Shown here: positions 36,968 through 53,439 of the stretch, one piece after another
Position numbering within the stretch: position 1 is the stretch's first letter
Layout of the letters: each line of letters starts with the position of its first letter
NCBI RefSeq assembly: GCF_000165425.1
Contig: NW_001799041.1
Coordinates: forward strand, 7,089-71,088
Length of the DNA stretch: 64,000 bases
From: Paramecium tetraurelia
Taxonomy: Eukaryota > Ciliophora > Oligohymenophorea > Peniculida > Parameciidae
Direction: 5' to 3'
Notes under the pieces: model-generated
Database searches by the model: none
What the model saw: only the letters and a program-made list of their open reading frames with translations
What the model was told of the DNA's origin: nothing
Position numbers and translations under genes: made by a program

Positions 36968-38447
36968 ATGTAAATACAAAGAAAAGATCATAGCAAATTG
37001 GCAATAATTGGAAATGTTGATTCTGGTAAATCAACCTTAGTTGGTGTATTAACAAAAGGAATTTTGGACGATGGAAGAGGAGGTGCAAGAGAAGTACAAA
37101 ATATTGTAATATTTAGCGTGTCTTCAATTATAAACATGAGAAGGAAAATGGAAGGACTTCATCTGTGGCCTAGGAGATTATGGGCTTCGATGAGAATTTG
37201 AAATAGGTGTTACCTGAGAGATTCAATCAAAATAAAAACAAATACTGGAGTTAAGTTGTAGAGAAGAGTGAAAAGATTGTGACCTTCTTAGATCTATGTG
37301 GTCATGAGAAATATTTGAAAACCACTATTTTTGGTTTAGTAGCAATGATCCCTGATTACTCTTTGATCATTGTAGGCGCAAATATGGGTGTGTCAAAGAT
37401 GACAAGGGAACATTTAGGTGTCAGTCTCTTTCTTAAAAATACCATTCGCCATCGTCTTGACAAAAGTGGACATAGCACCCTAAAATATTTACAACGAAAC
37501 TATAGAACATATCAAATCTCTGATAAAGAGTCCTGCGATTAAAAGAACTCCAATATAATTTGATGAGAAATCTGATATGAATGAAATAGACAAATGGGCA
37601 GGATTAATGCATGGAAATAATGTTGTGCCCATCTTCCAAGTCTCCAGCGTGTCAGGAAATGGATTATAGCAATTGACTCGTTTCATAAGCAAAGTGCCAA
37701 ATAGAGATCAACTCAACAAAGCATATCAAACAGTCAACGATCCATTACAATTTGACATCTAAGAGAACTTTAATGTTTCAGGTGTCGGAATTGTAGTGAG
37801 TGGAATAATAAGAAGTGGAAAAGCAGTTCTAAACTAACATGTGCTTTTAGGTCCAGATAAGGCTAAATGTAAATTTGAAATCCTATAGTAGAATTTAAAC
37901 CTGTGACCATTAAATCTATTCACATCAATAGAGTCTTGACTGATACTGCACAAGTAGGAGAATTTGCTTGCTTTTCTCTAAAACCCTCCAAAGCTGGTGA
38001 TAAATTAGATAGAGCAGATTTTAGAAAAGGGATGATTATCATTGACCCAGCTTTAAAATAGGAACCTGTAACTGAATTCGAAGTATAATTATTATTCTAA
38101 ATCAGGCCAATATCCATATCCTTCATCATCCTACTACAATGAGTAAAGGATATCAAGCAGTTATGCATTGTGGAGTTATTAGATAGGCAGTCGAAATTAA
38201 GAACATACTCCAAAATGAAGTATTGAGAACTGGTGATGTTGATACCGTTAGGTAAATTTCAATTCTAATTGTTAGATTAAAATTCTTATATGCAGCTGAA
38301 TTTCTATAAACTGATTAAATATTAGTAATAAGAGAGGGAAGAACTAAAATTTTTGGATATATCTCAAAATTAATTACAGATAAATAAATTGAAGATGAGA
38401 AGAAAGCTTTAGTCAACCCAAATCTTTAAATAAAACAATAACTTTGA
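36968..38447 (+). CDS. GTPBP1: GTPBP1/2-like translational GTPase with one frameshift
   Basis: Spliced length is 462 residues if one base is ignored. G1 is [19 protein letters not shown], followed by [15 protein letters not shown]3 [17 protein letters not shown], and G4 VLTKVD. Domain II/III has [22 protein letters not shown]-like [10 protein letters not shown] and the family signature [14 protein letters not shown]. Introns of 23 (37094-37116), 20 (37869-37888), 23 (38083-38105) and 24 nt (38252-38275). The run AAAAA at 37435-37439 is one base too long: before it HLGVSLFLK, after it [14 protein letters not shown] continue the family without a gap but one frame on. GTPBP1/2 proteins act in ribosome rescue and mRNA decay. 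Otherwise all GTPase motifs are intact. Confidence 0.88.
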
Positions 38448-38536
38448 TTTGTTATTTTATTTTAATAAATCTCATTTATATTAATTTTTAACATAAATTT
38501 ATTAATACGAATATAATTATGTTTTTATAGTTTAGT

Positions 38537-39261
38537 TCAATGCTTTCTAAATTAGTATAATTCATTAAGCTGATTTATTTTCTCTTATTTTGCTTTTCTT
38601 TCTAAATTTAAACGATTTTATATTTCTCTCGCTCTTGATTTTTCGGTTGACAATTATCCATTTTTATGTTACTTTGAATCGCTATCTATAAATGACCTTC
38701 TCTTTTCATTTTCTTCTTGAATTCTTCTACTAATTTCTTCATCAATTTTTTTCTTTGGATCTTCATGTTAGGTAGATTCTAATACACTTACTCTTCCTCC
38801 TTGAACAAAACTGCTTTATAAAGGCGCCTTTAATTTATTCATGATTTCCTCATACATTTCATCCAACTACCTTTAACATTGCAATTACAATCTTTGAGAC
38901 TCCTATTTAATTTAGATATCGATATCCTTAAAACTAGGTTCAACTAATTAATGGATCAATTAATTAATTCTTTCATCTTGATGAGTAGCTTAAGAATGAG
39001 AATAAATAGTATACTCATTTGATTTATTTCTCTCTACAACATGAGAATGGTTTTTTCAAAGCGTTCAATTTTGTAAGTTAGACCTTCATCATTTCTACAA
39101 CGATCCAAATTCAAACCTTGAAACTGGTGAATGACATGATCCAATTATTTATTTAATTCATTTATTCGCTTGTCTTATAATTGGGTGAGATTTTCAATAA
39201 ATCCCAATCGATCCTCAACGATTTTGAGTCTCATGCTCATGTTTTCGTTCTCTAAAAACAT
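38537..39261 (-). CDS. Coiled-coil protein, 232 residues
   Basis: One 26-nt intron (38989-39014, GTA...AAG). The chain is almost wholly helical: RLKIVEDRLGFIENLTQLQ, RINELNKQLDHVIHQF, LQREINQM and DEEISRRIQEENEKRR, ending in a basic segment. There is no signal peptide. Size and composition resemble striated-fibre or cortical coiled-coil proteins of ciliates, but no diagnostic motif is visible. I would not name it. Confidence 0.75.
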
Positions 39262-39349
39262 TTATAGTAAAATAAAATAATTATAAAATAAAATGTAAAG
39301 AATATAAAATGAGGGTTGCTTAATATATTTTTTAAGAAATAAATTGTTA

Positions 39350-40420
39350 TCATGCTGATGATCTCTCTTAAAGATAAACCTTGACATTGGATAGTTTGGT
39401 AGCCAAGATCTCTTCAACTTATCTGATGATAGAGATTTCTTATTATCTATGTTCAGATTCTTCAGCATATTGAGTTCTCCATGCATCGCATTCAGCTTCC
39501 TTTTATTCCTTTCCTGATGAGGCAGCGTTCAACTCGTCGGTAGCATCTTCCTTTCTCTTCTTTTATAAGTCCAAAGCTTATTAATTATCTTGGAGTTATC
39601 TTTGAGAATCTTCTCTGGCAGCACTCAAGGATTCTCTTTATGAGCCAATTTCAATAACCAAAGCTTCGAAGTCTAATTAAGCTTAGATTTCTGTTTGTCT
39701 GGCAGCTTCAAGAGCTTCAGCCAATTAAGTACTGACTTCACCTAACTTGTTGATGACATTGTTTAATTATTCAGCTGAGAAGGTTGAAGCGACTTACATA
39801 AGTGCAAGGATTGGGTTGGTTGCACCAATCTTATTCAATTGTGTCAAGGCAGCCAAGACTTCTTGATCTGGTTGGATGGAGCTCAATCTTTAGATAATGA
39901 CTTCGACAGCTTCAATGACATTTTCTGTTTCATTTTCAAACTTCTTGAAATTTTCAGCATCTTCAGCTCTTTATTCTCTGATTTATGTTTCTTATTCGTT
40001 TAAGATATCTAATTAGACTGTCTTATCTTCGACATCTTGAGTCAATTGTTCAACCTTGGCACTGAGGCTTTAGATTTCTTGGGTTGATTCAGTGATTTCG
40101 TTGGAAGCGAAGTCAATTCTTCTGTTATATTGGTAGATTTCTGTTTCGCAATCAACTTCATCTTAAGCGTGCTTTTGGTCAGCTTCTTGTTGGTTGAGGA
40201 TAAGATTTTCTCTCAATTATTGTAACATTTTAGCGATGTCTCCCAATGGGGCCTTGTTATTCAATTAGAGTGCAATTGTGTCCAATAATTTTCTTCCCAA
40301 TTCATGTTCTTCCATTGCTTCTAATTATGTGAAAACTGCCTTGCTTGGGTCGTTGGATCTTTTAACAAAAATAGCTTGTGTGAGTGTTAATCCCAAAAGA
40401 GCGATAAGAATCAATTTCAT
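39350..40420 (-). CDS. Trichocyst matrix protein
   Basis: An intronless frame of 356 residues. Residues 1-17 are a signal peptide (MKLILIALLGLTLTQA). The mature part is long amphipathic helices: LRENLILNQQEADQKHAQ, VDCETEIYQYNRRIDFASNE, LGEVSTQLAEALEAARQTE. A Cys in the motif DCETEIYQYNRR and a late one in EAECDAW are the only mature cysteines. This layout (signal, helical heptads, a central loop FSAEQLNNVINKLG, no other domain) is that of Paramecium trichocyst matrix proteins, which are cleaved and crystallise in the trichocyst core and expand on exocytosis. GC is higher than in neighbours, as usual for abundant secreted proteins. Confidence 0.9.
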
Positions 40421-40600
40421 AATTAAATTATTGGCATAGACTTAAAAGGAAGATTCACTTTTCATATTACACTATTCGTTTTTGTTCCTTCAAAAGCATT
40501 TATTTTAAATAAATTTTAAAAAACGATTACTCGATTAAAATATAAATAGAATTATATAATAACAATCTAAATCCATCAATATATTATAATTCATATATAT

Positions 40601-41985
40601 TCATTTATTCAATAGGTATGATGGCACATCTGCAAAAGTTGGCTTGAGCGTGTAGTTTCCCGGTCCTGGCACACTCTAATCTGTTTAATTTAGATTTGGT
40701 CTTAGTGCTGTTCCGAATCCCCACTTAGGCCCATCAGAGGAACCTCTCAAATTATAATTTCCAGGCCCTACAAATTGAATAAGCAATTATTACCTGGAGC
40801 GTCTTTTCCAAAACCAGCATTCAATTCAGCTCTTTGACCTGTACCAATTTTTGCTGAAGCAGGACGCTGTTTACTTGGTCCATCATTGGGATTATATGCT
40901 CCTGGACCAGGTTGATTCAAAGTAGTAGTAGGTTCGTACTTACTTCCTAAAATCTAATGTTTGGGACCCTCCCCCATTTTAGTGTTCAAATCATAAGTTC
41001 CAGGTCCTGGGATATCTCTTGTGTCACTCAATGGCCTACGAGTAGCACTACCAATACGAACTTATGCTGATTTTGGCCTTGCAAATTCATATCTAGATTC
41101 ATAAGTTCCTGGTCCTGGAGTTCTGAGCAATTCTCGATTCAAGCTATCTCTAGTCTCATTTCCGATTTTATAGGAAGGAGGTCGCAACTTTTGTTTCTTA
41201 TCCCAATTGTATGTTCCAGGTCCAGGCACATATTCCTACTGAGTTTAATTTCTTCTAGAAAGCATGGAAAACCCTTTTTGTGAAACATTAAACTCGCTTC
41301 TTGCTTCATATTCTCCTGGACCAGGATTCTTTATTTCTGAAAACGCTCCTCTTGATGCCGTCCCAAATTTATATTATGGACCAGCACTATTTGGTCTTTT
41401 TAGATATGATCCAGGTCCTGGGGTACGAGTCACGTCATAAAATCCATCGCGCTTAGAGTTGGGAAATCTTATAGTGAAACTACGATTACCTCATACAAGG
41501 AACTCCTACTACCGTGGAAGGATTTTCGTAAGCTCCAGGCCCTGGTTATAATGTAGAGTAGGTTTACGATAGTTTGGCTCCCATTGAATAATTAGGAAGA
41601 GCCTTCACCATTGTTCGGTAATTAGGATTGTAAGCTCCTGAGAAAAATGACTGCTTTATATTTACCTGGTCCTGGTCCCTATTTTGCTAAAATTGTTGGT
41701 TTCTTAAGACCAAAGGAATACTTTGGTCCCTCTTTGGTTACTCTCGAAGGATGCTCATAGGCTCCAGGTCCTGGTGCAAATACTCTAAGAAGGCCACTTC
41801 TATTGCCAGATCCAAATCTACTTTAACAGGCAAAATTTACTTGAAAGATGGAGGCGTCATCTTCTGTTTTTTCATTGGTTAGTAAGCCCCTGGGCCAGGT
41901 GTTTCACTTCTGGGTTGAGTGGCTGATTTAGTTAAAACTGATAATTACATCGTTACGCTTTGCCAATTGAAAAAGCACTCACCAT
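40601..41985 (-). CDS. Sperm-tail PG-rich repeat (SHIPPO/ODF3-type) protein
   Basis: Spliced length is 419 residues. About ten copies of a PGPGxY core occur (for example TPGPGAYQP, APGPGAYEH, QPGPGAYEN, TPGPGSYLK, NPGPGEYEA, VPGPGTYNW, TPGPGTYES, IPGPGTYDL, QPGPGAYNP, VPGPGNYTL), separated by 30-40 residues that often start with a K-x-S/G-F-G motif. Five introns of 26, 23, 28, 22 and 26 nt (41923-41948, 41818-41840, 41638-41665, 41468-41489, 40768-40793). These proteins bind the outer or inner surface of axonemal microtubules. No other domain. Confidence 0.9.
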
Positions 41986-42427
41986 TTTGATTAATTTTAT
42001 TTATAAGTATTATATATATTTCACTATGTGTTTGTTTAAAAAACTACAGTTCAAGAGAGTTGGTAGATTGATGATTATGGATGGATTCTGAATAGTAGGT
42101 TTATTTTTTAAAAGTGAATTTTATATAATGCAACAGTTATAGACATTGAGATAATAAAATTGATAATTACAAAAATAGTCCTTAGTAAGATTTTGTAATA
42201 CTTTTTCAAGTTCATTCTGGTTGCACTCAAGGGGATTTTAAGAATTATATCTTTTTTTGTATCTAAATGGTATGAAATAAATGATGAATGTAATTATCAT
42301 ATATTATTATGGCATAGTTACAACATAAGTTAAAGCGCAAAAGTAATTTTATTAATTATAAATATGTAATATTAATTGGCGCCCATTTTATCAAATTCCC
42401 ACGATTTGTGATCAAAAATAAAAATAA
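41986..42427. other. Intergenic, divergent promoter region
   Basis: 442 bp between divergent starts of the PG-rich protein (41985) and MCM7 (42428). AT-rich, no supported frame. Confidence 0.6.
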
Positions 42428-44765
<2,338 letters not shown>

Positions 44766-44836
44766 AATTATTGTATTTTATATCAATCTTTATTTTATTA
44801 TCTCAAATTACTCTCCTGAATTAATTAATTTTAATT

Positions 44837-45116
44837 TCAGATTGAATCTATAATGTTTATTTCCACTTCTTCATTCTCTTTTTCTAAAAACCATTTAACG
44901 CTTAATTGAAGGTTAAATTTTTATATTTCAAACTTAATATTAATATAAAACATGGATCTAGGACTTTTATATGGTTCTAATAAATGCTCATCAATGTTTT
45001 GAACTATTTATATGCTAATTAATTAATTCTATCGATTTAATTTTCTTGCCACTGAATTTATGTATAGAAGCCAGTATTTTATCAAAATGTTATTACAAAA
45101 TATTTATCTAATTCAT
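44837..45116 (-). CDS. Hypothetical small protein with probable 1-nt insertion
   Basis: ATG 45116 opens INILQQHFDKILASIHKFSG and KKIKSIELINQHINSSKH; one base on, the frame continues DEHLLEPYKSPRSMFYINIK and FNLQLSVKWFLEKENEEVEI to TGA 44837-44839. Total length is 279+1 nt, so a single extra T (AA at 44993-44994 on the plus strand) makes a 92-residue protein. No signal peptide. Unrecognised. Confidence 0.5.
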
Positions 45117-45429
45117 TTGGTTTAATCTGTATCTATAAAAGAGTCATTCATTTGATAAAGACTCATGAATTAAAAATATTCTAATTCCCTATGTATCAAG
45201 TTATTCTAAGTGAAGTAATTCTAGCATACTTTAAACATAATTTTATAAGATGTTTATTATTAGAAGTGTGATTTTCTATTTATTAATATTAGTCAATTAA
45301 AGTCGTCTTACTATCTTTCCAAAGTAGATATCATCTCTGACATAGTTGATTAATCTCTTCCTACATTTCTCCTTCGAGCTGGCTTTTTATTGGTTTGTAT
45401 TGTCCTTTGATGCATATTTAATTAAATTA
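45117..45429. other. Intergenic
   Basis: 313 bp between divergent genes. An in-frame upstream ATG (45346) would add a hydrophobic 28-residue leader to the next gene; I consider it non-coding. Confidence 0.5.
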
Positions 45430-46715
45430 ATGAATGAATCATCTACTATTTCTACCTATCTTCGAACAGAGACAGATGAAGTCAAAGAATTCAGTAGTAA
45501 TATAATGACTCAAAGAAAGAAAATTCCATAATTGAAAAACTTGATTTCGCCTAGAAAATCGAAGCAGGTTAAATTCAATCCAATAATTGATTCAGTTCGT
45601 AGCAGTCAAAGTCAAAGATCCTCAAAAGGGAATTTAGGTCTGCAAACATAAAATAACAATATGATATTTAAAGATTCCTTTGAATTGTTCTTAGATGGCA
45701 AAATAACGAGTGTTGAATTACTGCAATTATCCAACTATCCCAGATTGCGATAATAATTGATGGAGGATCATGCTGATTCAAAAGGAATAAGTATTTTGGG
45801 ACCACTAGTAAGGTTTAAAAATAAATTCAAACACAAATAAGTTAGAAACACTCAAGATGATAGAAGTGTCTATTTAAAATCCAAGCTGCAAGGATTAAAC
45901 AATTTAATTCACACGAGAATGATGCAAAAGAAGGAAGACAATGAAACTCAAAGAAGATAAAATCTTTAAAATGTTGGGTTGTTTAAAACCATCGTGGATG
46001 CTTCTGAAGGAATAGAAGACAAATTGGCTTAAACTAAAGATCCTTTTGCTAAGAAGATTCCTTCAATTAGATCTTTAAAGACTATGACGGTCAGCTATGA
46101 CGATTTGAAGCCAAGTATAATTCATATCTATTCAAAGTTATCAAAAATGCAAAAGAATCACCAGCAATTTCAAAAATCTTTTTAAAAAACAATCTAACTG
46201 AATCAACCAAAAAATATATGGATGAGGCTTCCAGACAACATTATCTCAAGTAACAAGAGTTAAATAAGCTAACCAAAATGTAAATTACCAAATAATCCAA
46301 CTCCAAGTTTTCATTATACAACAAGGACGTATTGACATCCAAAGATCTAGAACTCTATGATTATCTTCACAACAAGCCAAAACCAATTGTTCTTAGAAAT
46401 CATTTCACTGAAATGGATGAGGAAACCATTCCAACTCATGAAATTATTGCTACTAAGATAGGAAACCAAAGACTCAAGAAGAGATATCATAAAACTGAAT
46501 AAAAAATTCATGAAGATTTGGACAATGAATCTCATACTTCTTCATTATAATCTACTTATGAAATTCATCTAGATAATTTATATTCTTAAACTGTTGACTT
46601 AAAAAAACAACTCACAAAAAAGACTACTCTTCCAAAGAAAGTTAAATAAATGATTAAACTTGATGAGCTTAACTAACAATCTCTTCAGGCGAATACATTC
46701 AAATTGACACATTGA
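45430..46715 (+). CDS. Hypothetical hydrophilic protein, 420 residues
   Basis: One intron of 23 nt (46115-46137, GTA...AAG) joins two frames. The protein is basic and polar: MNESSTISTYLRTETDEVKE at the start, GISILGPLVRFKNKFKHK in the middle, ESTKKYMDEASRQHYLKQ and LTSKDLELYDYLHNKPKPIV towards the end. Short helices alternate with Ser-rich linkers. No membrane segment and no recognised domain; composition resembles cortical or ciliary scaffold proteins. It ends 23 bp from the stop of the convergent coiled-coil gene. Confidence 0.75.
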
Positions 46716-46738
46716 AAAAATTATATTTATATATATTA

Positions 46739-49085
46739 TCAGATTTTTCTTATATTTTATAGTCTTATTAAATGTCTTTCTTCAACATCTTTTATAGTAT
46801 TTAATTTGGCTGATGAAACCTAAGTTTTTAGTTTGGTTATAGCAAATTAGTCGCTTTGTTATTGTTCTTACAAAATTTTAATTTATTTTTTTAAATGTTA
46901 ATTTGATTCTGTAACATCTTCATATTGCTTTCTAAACATCTTTTCATCAACCTTTTGGGATTAGTATAAAATTGCTTATTTACTTACATAATCTTCATAT
47001 TGCATTGCCTTACGAGAATACTTTTCATTCTACTCCCTCAAAGCTTTAATCTATTCTTCCTATTCCATCAACAAATTCAATTAGTCTTTTGCTTGATTTG
47101 ACAGTTCTTATAGTTATTTTTATTATTCTGTCAATATTTCTACCTTCTCTTATAAATTTAATTAGTTTTCTTAAGATTCCATTTATTTTAACTAAATCTC
47201 TCTTTCTAAATCCTTTTATACATCTTCAAGACCCTATATTTAAGCCTTTAAAGTCTTGATGATTAATTCATACTCATTCTTCATTTGAATATCTTTAGAT
47301 TCAAATTCTTAAATTTGTTTTTCTAAAGTGTTTTTAAAATGAGATTACATTGAATATCTAATTTATTCCATTTTATCAGAGAATTCTCTTTAGGCTAAAT
47401 CATTATCCAATTTCAATTATTTAGCCACCATTTAACAAGTTTATGTTGAAACCAGTTGTAACTCTTTTAATATTTATAATCTAAATGTTTCCATATCCAA
47501 TTTTAGACTCTAAAATATCTTTTGTAAATTTGATTTAATTTTATTCCTAATTTCATCCACCTTGAGTTTATAATTTCTCAATTTCCTCTTATAGATTTTC
47601 TCTTGATCATTTTGTTATGTTTTTATATTAGCTTATTCTTATTGATACTTTTTCTTATACCTTTCCAACTCTTCAGTTATGTCTATTACTTTAGTTTCTA
47701 AGGATTTTATTTATTTATATTGTGCTTCATTTTATTATTTCTATTGCTTTGACCTATTTTCCAAGCATTGCTTATCAATATTTAAGGTCTCATTTGTTTT
47801 TTTCATGCTCTGTATTTATTATCTTAATTATGTTACTGTTTCCTATTCGGTTTTTAGTGATGCCTTTAATTACTTAAAATCCTTCACAGCATGTTGCTAC
47901 AATTCTCTTTCTTTTGTTAAAGCAGCTTATTAATCGCTAACTACATATTCCAATTCTGCCAGTTTTTATTATAAATTTTAAAATTACTCTTATTCTTTTT
48001 ATTTATAACTATCTTATATTTAATTCAAATTTTGTTCAAATTCCTCAGCCAATTCTTATTTTTATTACAACACATTTTCTTGCATAATATTTAATTTCTA
48101 TTCGATTTCTTCCAAGGCCTCTTACAATTCATTTATTTATTAATTTTGTTCTTTGATTATTTTTTACTTTTCTGTTCTATCCTCATCCATCTCTCTTAAA
48201 TCATGTCTTAATGAAAGGCATTCTTAAATAGAGCATTCCAATTGTGCTTTCGTATGAGCATGTTCTTTCTTCCAATATAATTCCGTATGATCATCAAGCG
48301 CCTATTCAAAGATCGATTATAATCTATCTCAACTCAACAAATATTTACTTCATTAAAATATCTTAAGAATCACTTCTATGAGCTAAAAGTTTCTTCAATT
48401 CTTAGTCTAATTTAATTTATTGCATAGTTTATTACAAGAGAGCTTTCATATTTAATTAAAATAATATAAATCATTCACCATGTTTTAAGAACCCAATAAA
48501 TTTATCTCCAAATTTAGGAGACTATTATTATCCTTATGTTTGATTCTATCGATTTCGATATGGATCTATTGTAATGCATTCAATTTACTTGTTTTTCTAC
48601 ATCATTTTTTAGTTAAATCCAATAAACCTGTTAAAGTTTCGAAATTTACCCTTCTTAACATTAAAATCAGAATTGTATATCTCATATCATATTATTAATA
48701 ATGCTGATTTTTATCTAATTTTATTATTAAGAATTTGAGCATCTGATTAATGTTCATCATAAAGTTCAATAAGAAATTCATGTTTTTTATAGTTAATTCA
48801 TCCATTTACAATTTCAATTTAGAAATACTTAGTTCCCCTTTTCATTGTTTTCCTTAAGAACTTTAATTAGCTTTAATCTCCTTTACTAATCTTAAATCTT
48901 TATTTCTCAAATTCACCCTCAAACCTTTTAATTATTTTATCCTTTCAATCCTAAAATAATTATAATTCAGCATTGATTTCCACCTTCTAATTAGACTTAG
49001 TCTGTTTCAATATTGGCACTCTATAATGATTTAATTTCGCGTCACCATTCCTTGTCTTTTTAGAATTCTCTTTTGTATACGCCAT
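46739..49085 (-). CDS. Long coiled-coil protein, N-terminal part damaged or mis-spliced
   Basis: From about 48323 to the stop at 46739-46741 one frame of 528 codons is a continuous Gln/Glu/Lys coiled coil (ELYWKKEHAHTKAQLECSI, LRQQIQSMKKTNETLNIDKQ, YEDYVSKQAILYQSQKVDEK). Introns of 25 nt (48324-48348) and 23 nt (48565-48587) are clear. Upstream the gene is messy: a likely N-terminus MAYTKENSKKTRNGDAKLN from 49085 meets TGA at 48945-48947 (a Trp would fit, FQD-stop-KDK), and further shifts lie near a G4 run at about 48838. In-frame ATGs further up (to about 49170) are possible, so the start is uncertain. A basal-body or cytoskeletal role is plausible only from the coil. Confidence 0.65.
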
Positions 49086-50145
49086 TTCCTTTTTGTATAA
49101 AGTAAATGCAGATTGAAAATTCAGATGAGCATTAATTATTTAGTTTTCGCTTTCTTTGCATCTCATATTATTAAATCTTGTTAAAATTCTTCACTAATGA
49201 TGCTGCTCCTCTAGCCTTAATAGTTAATTAAGTAATTTATTCTAAATTAACATCTGAAATATTATTAAAAATTATAAACCATACTCAATAATATTTTTAG
49301 AATAATCATATATAAAATTTAAATTTTTATTCTAATCGCAAATCTAAAATTAATATTCATTAAAACCAATAGAATTAATTGTATTTTACTTTTCTAATAA
49401 AATAAACTAGAAGGATAATCTCGGAATAAAATTAATATAGAACTAGAATAAACAAATCATAATCCTTCTGAAAATTTAAATACATTTACTAATACAAAGT
49501 AATTGAGAATATAAATACTCATTCGAATAGTAAGTGATTCTGGAATATCGAGAAATCACTAGGTTTTTCGATAGAATAATAAAATTCGATACAATAATAT
49601 TAACGTTAATTGAGAAAAAGATAGGATTAAAAGTGGTATCTATATTGATATCTATTTTATATATGATTAATTAGGTTTTCAACAATATTGGGCTAGATTT
49701 GACTAGATTGAGTAGGATTTTATAACCAATTAGGATTAATTAGATAAAAAGTTAGAAACGGATGGATATTAAAACATATGATTTATAAAAGTTACCCTTA
49801 GATTTGATGTAAAATTCACGTTAAAAAAAGTGCTAATCAAATCTTTTGTAAGGCTGAATGAAAAAGATTAAAAGCCAATTTTATACTTCAATTGTAAAAG
49901 TGTCAACAATTTTATGATTTTATGGTAACTTGAGAGTTGAATTCAAGTTATATTTGTGTATTCTCAATTATGAAGTTAATTTGAGATTGAATAAGGCATG
50001 GTAATTATATAAATTCTAAGAGTTTGTTCATTTATAGTCTAAATTATGAAAATCAGATAGGGATTATGGATGCTCGAACAAATGAGGAATGTGCATCAAA
50101 ATATACAACCAAGATTAGAATTGAAATACATAAATTTTATTAAAA
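49086..50145. other. Intergenic, divergent promoters
   Basis: 1,060 bp. The left 200 bp contain minus-strand coding-like sequence (KARGAASLVKNF) that may be a first exon of the coiled-coil gene. The rest is AT-rich and shows no supported frame. The right end carries the CDPK promoter. Confidence 0.5.
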
Positions 50146-51756
<1,611 letters not shown>

Positions 51757-51798
51757 TTTCAGCGAATTTGATTAATATTTTAAAAAATAAATTATTAA

Positions 51799-52144
51799 AT
51801 GAAATCACTACTCTTTGGAACTTTATTGATTTGTATAGCGTTAAGTTAAATCACATACGAGGAATGCAAAAGGGATTGTACAATGGATTGGTTAGATTGC
51901 ACCAGTGGGTGTGATAGTATTGGTAATCCATCCTATTGCCATAAAAATTGTTAGAAGTAATTATAACCCAATATGTAGTGTGGTTCATGGATGTTTGGAT
52001 GAATGTCCAAAAATAATTTGTATTGATGAGTGTCGGATCATATTGGAACAGTGTCGTAAAAATGGAGCAGGGATTTGCGAAGTACATTTCAATCAGTGCC
52101 AATTGATCTGTGAAGATACTTATAATGAAAATTAAGATATATGA
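51799..52144 (+). CDS. Secreted Cys-rich small protein
   Basis: Spliced length is 107 residues with one 22-nt intron (51957-51978). Residues 1-17 form a signal peptide (MKSLLFGTLLICIALSQ). The mature chain has 14 Cys in about 85 residues, mostly in Cx3C pairs (CKRDC, CTSGC, CHKNC, CLDEC), which suggests a disulfide-knitted, two-helix-hairpin or knottin-like fold. It begins 42 bp after the CDPK. Not recognised; it could be extracellular, a pellicle/secretory-granule protein or a signalling ligand. Confidence 0.78.
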
Positions 52145-52265
52145 ATATATTTAATTAATGTATAGATAGGCTACGAATGCTTCAAGATTATATAATTAAT
52201 AATAATATATAATCAACATTAAAACGATGAATTTATATTCCGTTTTTGGTATTATTAAAATAAAT

Positions 52266-53402
52266 ATGAAAACATTCGTTGTGATTTGCCTCGTAGCAGC
52301 TGTGTTTGCACTTGACACAAGCAAATTCGCCGTGCTTCTCCAAGCAGGCACAAGAGGAAATGATGCCGTCGAATCAGTTTACAATCTCTTGAGAGATTTG
52401 AAGACAGAAAATGTTAATGTGTAAGCTGCTGCCGACAAAAAGAACAATACAGATGAAGGTACATCATTCATTCATTCCTTCTAGAAATCTTTTCCCAAGT
52501 CATTGGCGATTTGACTAATGTTGCCTCACTCAACAAACAATAATGGGAAAGACTTGGAGCAGTCAGAACAGATGTTGAAGCCTAAGTCAGAGTAAGCAAA
52601 ATGATTTATTCCTCAAGGATGGATATTAATGGTTGGCCTGGGCTGAATCCAGACTTGCTGAAATCGAAAGAAGAAATGCTTAACTCCAAGACCAAAGATG
52701 TTGGGCCAATGGACTCTTCGTCAAATCCCTTGCTGATCACGGTGATGCCGTCGCAGTCGTCTAACTCTTATAATAAGATGTTGCTGGTTTCCTCACTAAC
52801 AACGCTGGAGTCGAACTCGTTGAAAAAGCCCAATCTATCGCCGATAAATTATCAGCATACAGCCATCTTTTCTAATAAGATGCCCTCCAAAAATTCTAAT
52901 CACTTGCCGAAGTCAAGAGAGAAGGCACAACCGGAGAATAAGTCCTCCAAATCTTGTTTGACTTACAAGCTGAATTGGAATCCACTCTTGCCACATTATA
53001 AGAATAAGAAATTCACGCTGCCTTCGCTCTTGCCAAATACGTCTCAGACACCAATGCCGAAGTTGCCTGGTTGAATTCAGAACACGAAAGAAGAACCGGA
53101 CTTGTTGAGAAATTAGAAACTGTACCTTTTTACATCTTATTATTTTTATAGCAACTCCCAGCCGTCCTTGCCTAATAAGCCAAAGCACTCAAATTGTGGA
53201 AAGATTCCTTGAACGCTGTTGCTGGTGCCACTGCTGATTTGGAAGAGAAAAGAGAATTCTATGCCTCCGAAACTGCCAGAAGAGCCGGTACCAATTATCA
53301 CAATAATCTATAGAGGAAAATGCCATTATCGATGTTGTCATCTAATTGTTCAAAGATTAAGTTAGATCCTTAGCTTCATAGACCAGTCTTGGAAGAAAGT
53401 GA
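52266..53402 (+). CDS. Trichocyst matrix protein
   Basis: Spliced length is 342 residues. A signal peptide (MKTFVVICLVAAVFA) precedes LDTSKFAVLLQAGTRGNDAV. The mature part is amphipathic helix with a conserved Trp-rich stretch (YQWLAWAESRLAEIERRNAQ), KLSAYSHLFQQDALQKFQ and a tail IIDVVIQLFKDQVRSLASQT. Four introns of 26, 26, 30 and 26 nt (52459-52484, 52592-52617, 53122-53151, 53288-53313). The 30-nt intron has no TGA in frame. Domain layout and codon use match the trichocyst matrix family; it differs in sequence from the gene at 39350 and is closer in style to the one at 57064. Confidence 0.88.
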
Positions 53403-53439
53403 TTTCCATTAAACAAATATAATCAATTTAAAAAATGAA

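Noticed and set aside
38083-38105. A further frameshift in the GTPBP1-like gene
   Set aside because: A 23-nt GTA...CAG intron explains it and leaves [14 protein letters not shown], matching the family.
39262-39486. Minus-strand 74-codon ORF
   Set aside because: Shadow of the trichocyst matrix gene in another frame.
46115-46137. Frameshift in the 45430-46715 gene
   Set aside because: A 23-nt GTA...AAG intron restores the frame exactly.
53288-53313. Frameshift near the end of the trichocyst gene at 52266
   Set aside because: A 26-nt GTA...TAG intron gives the expected C-terminal tail.
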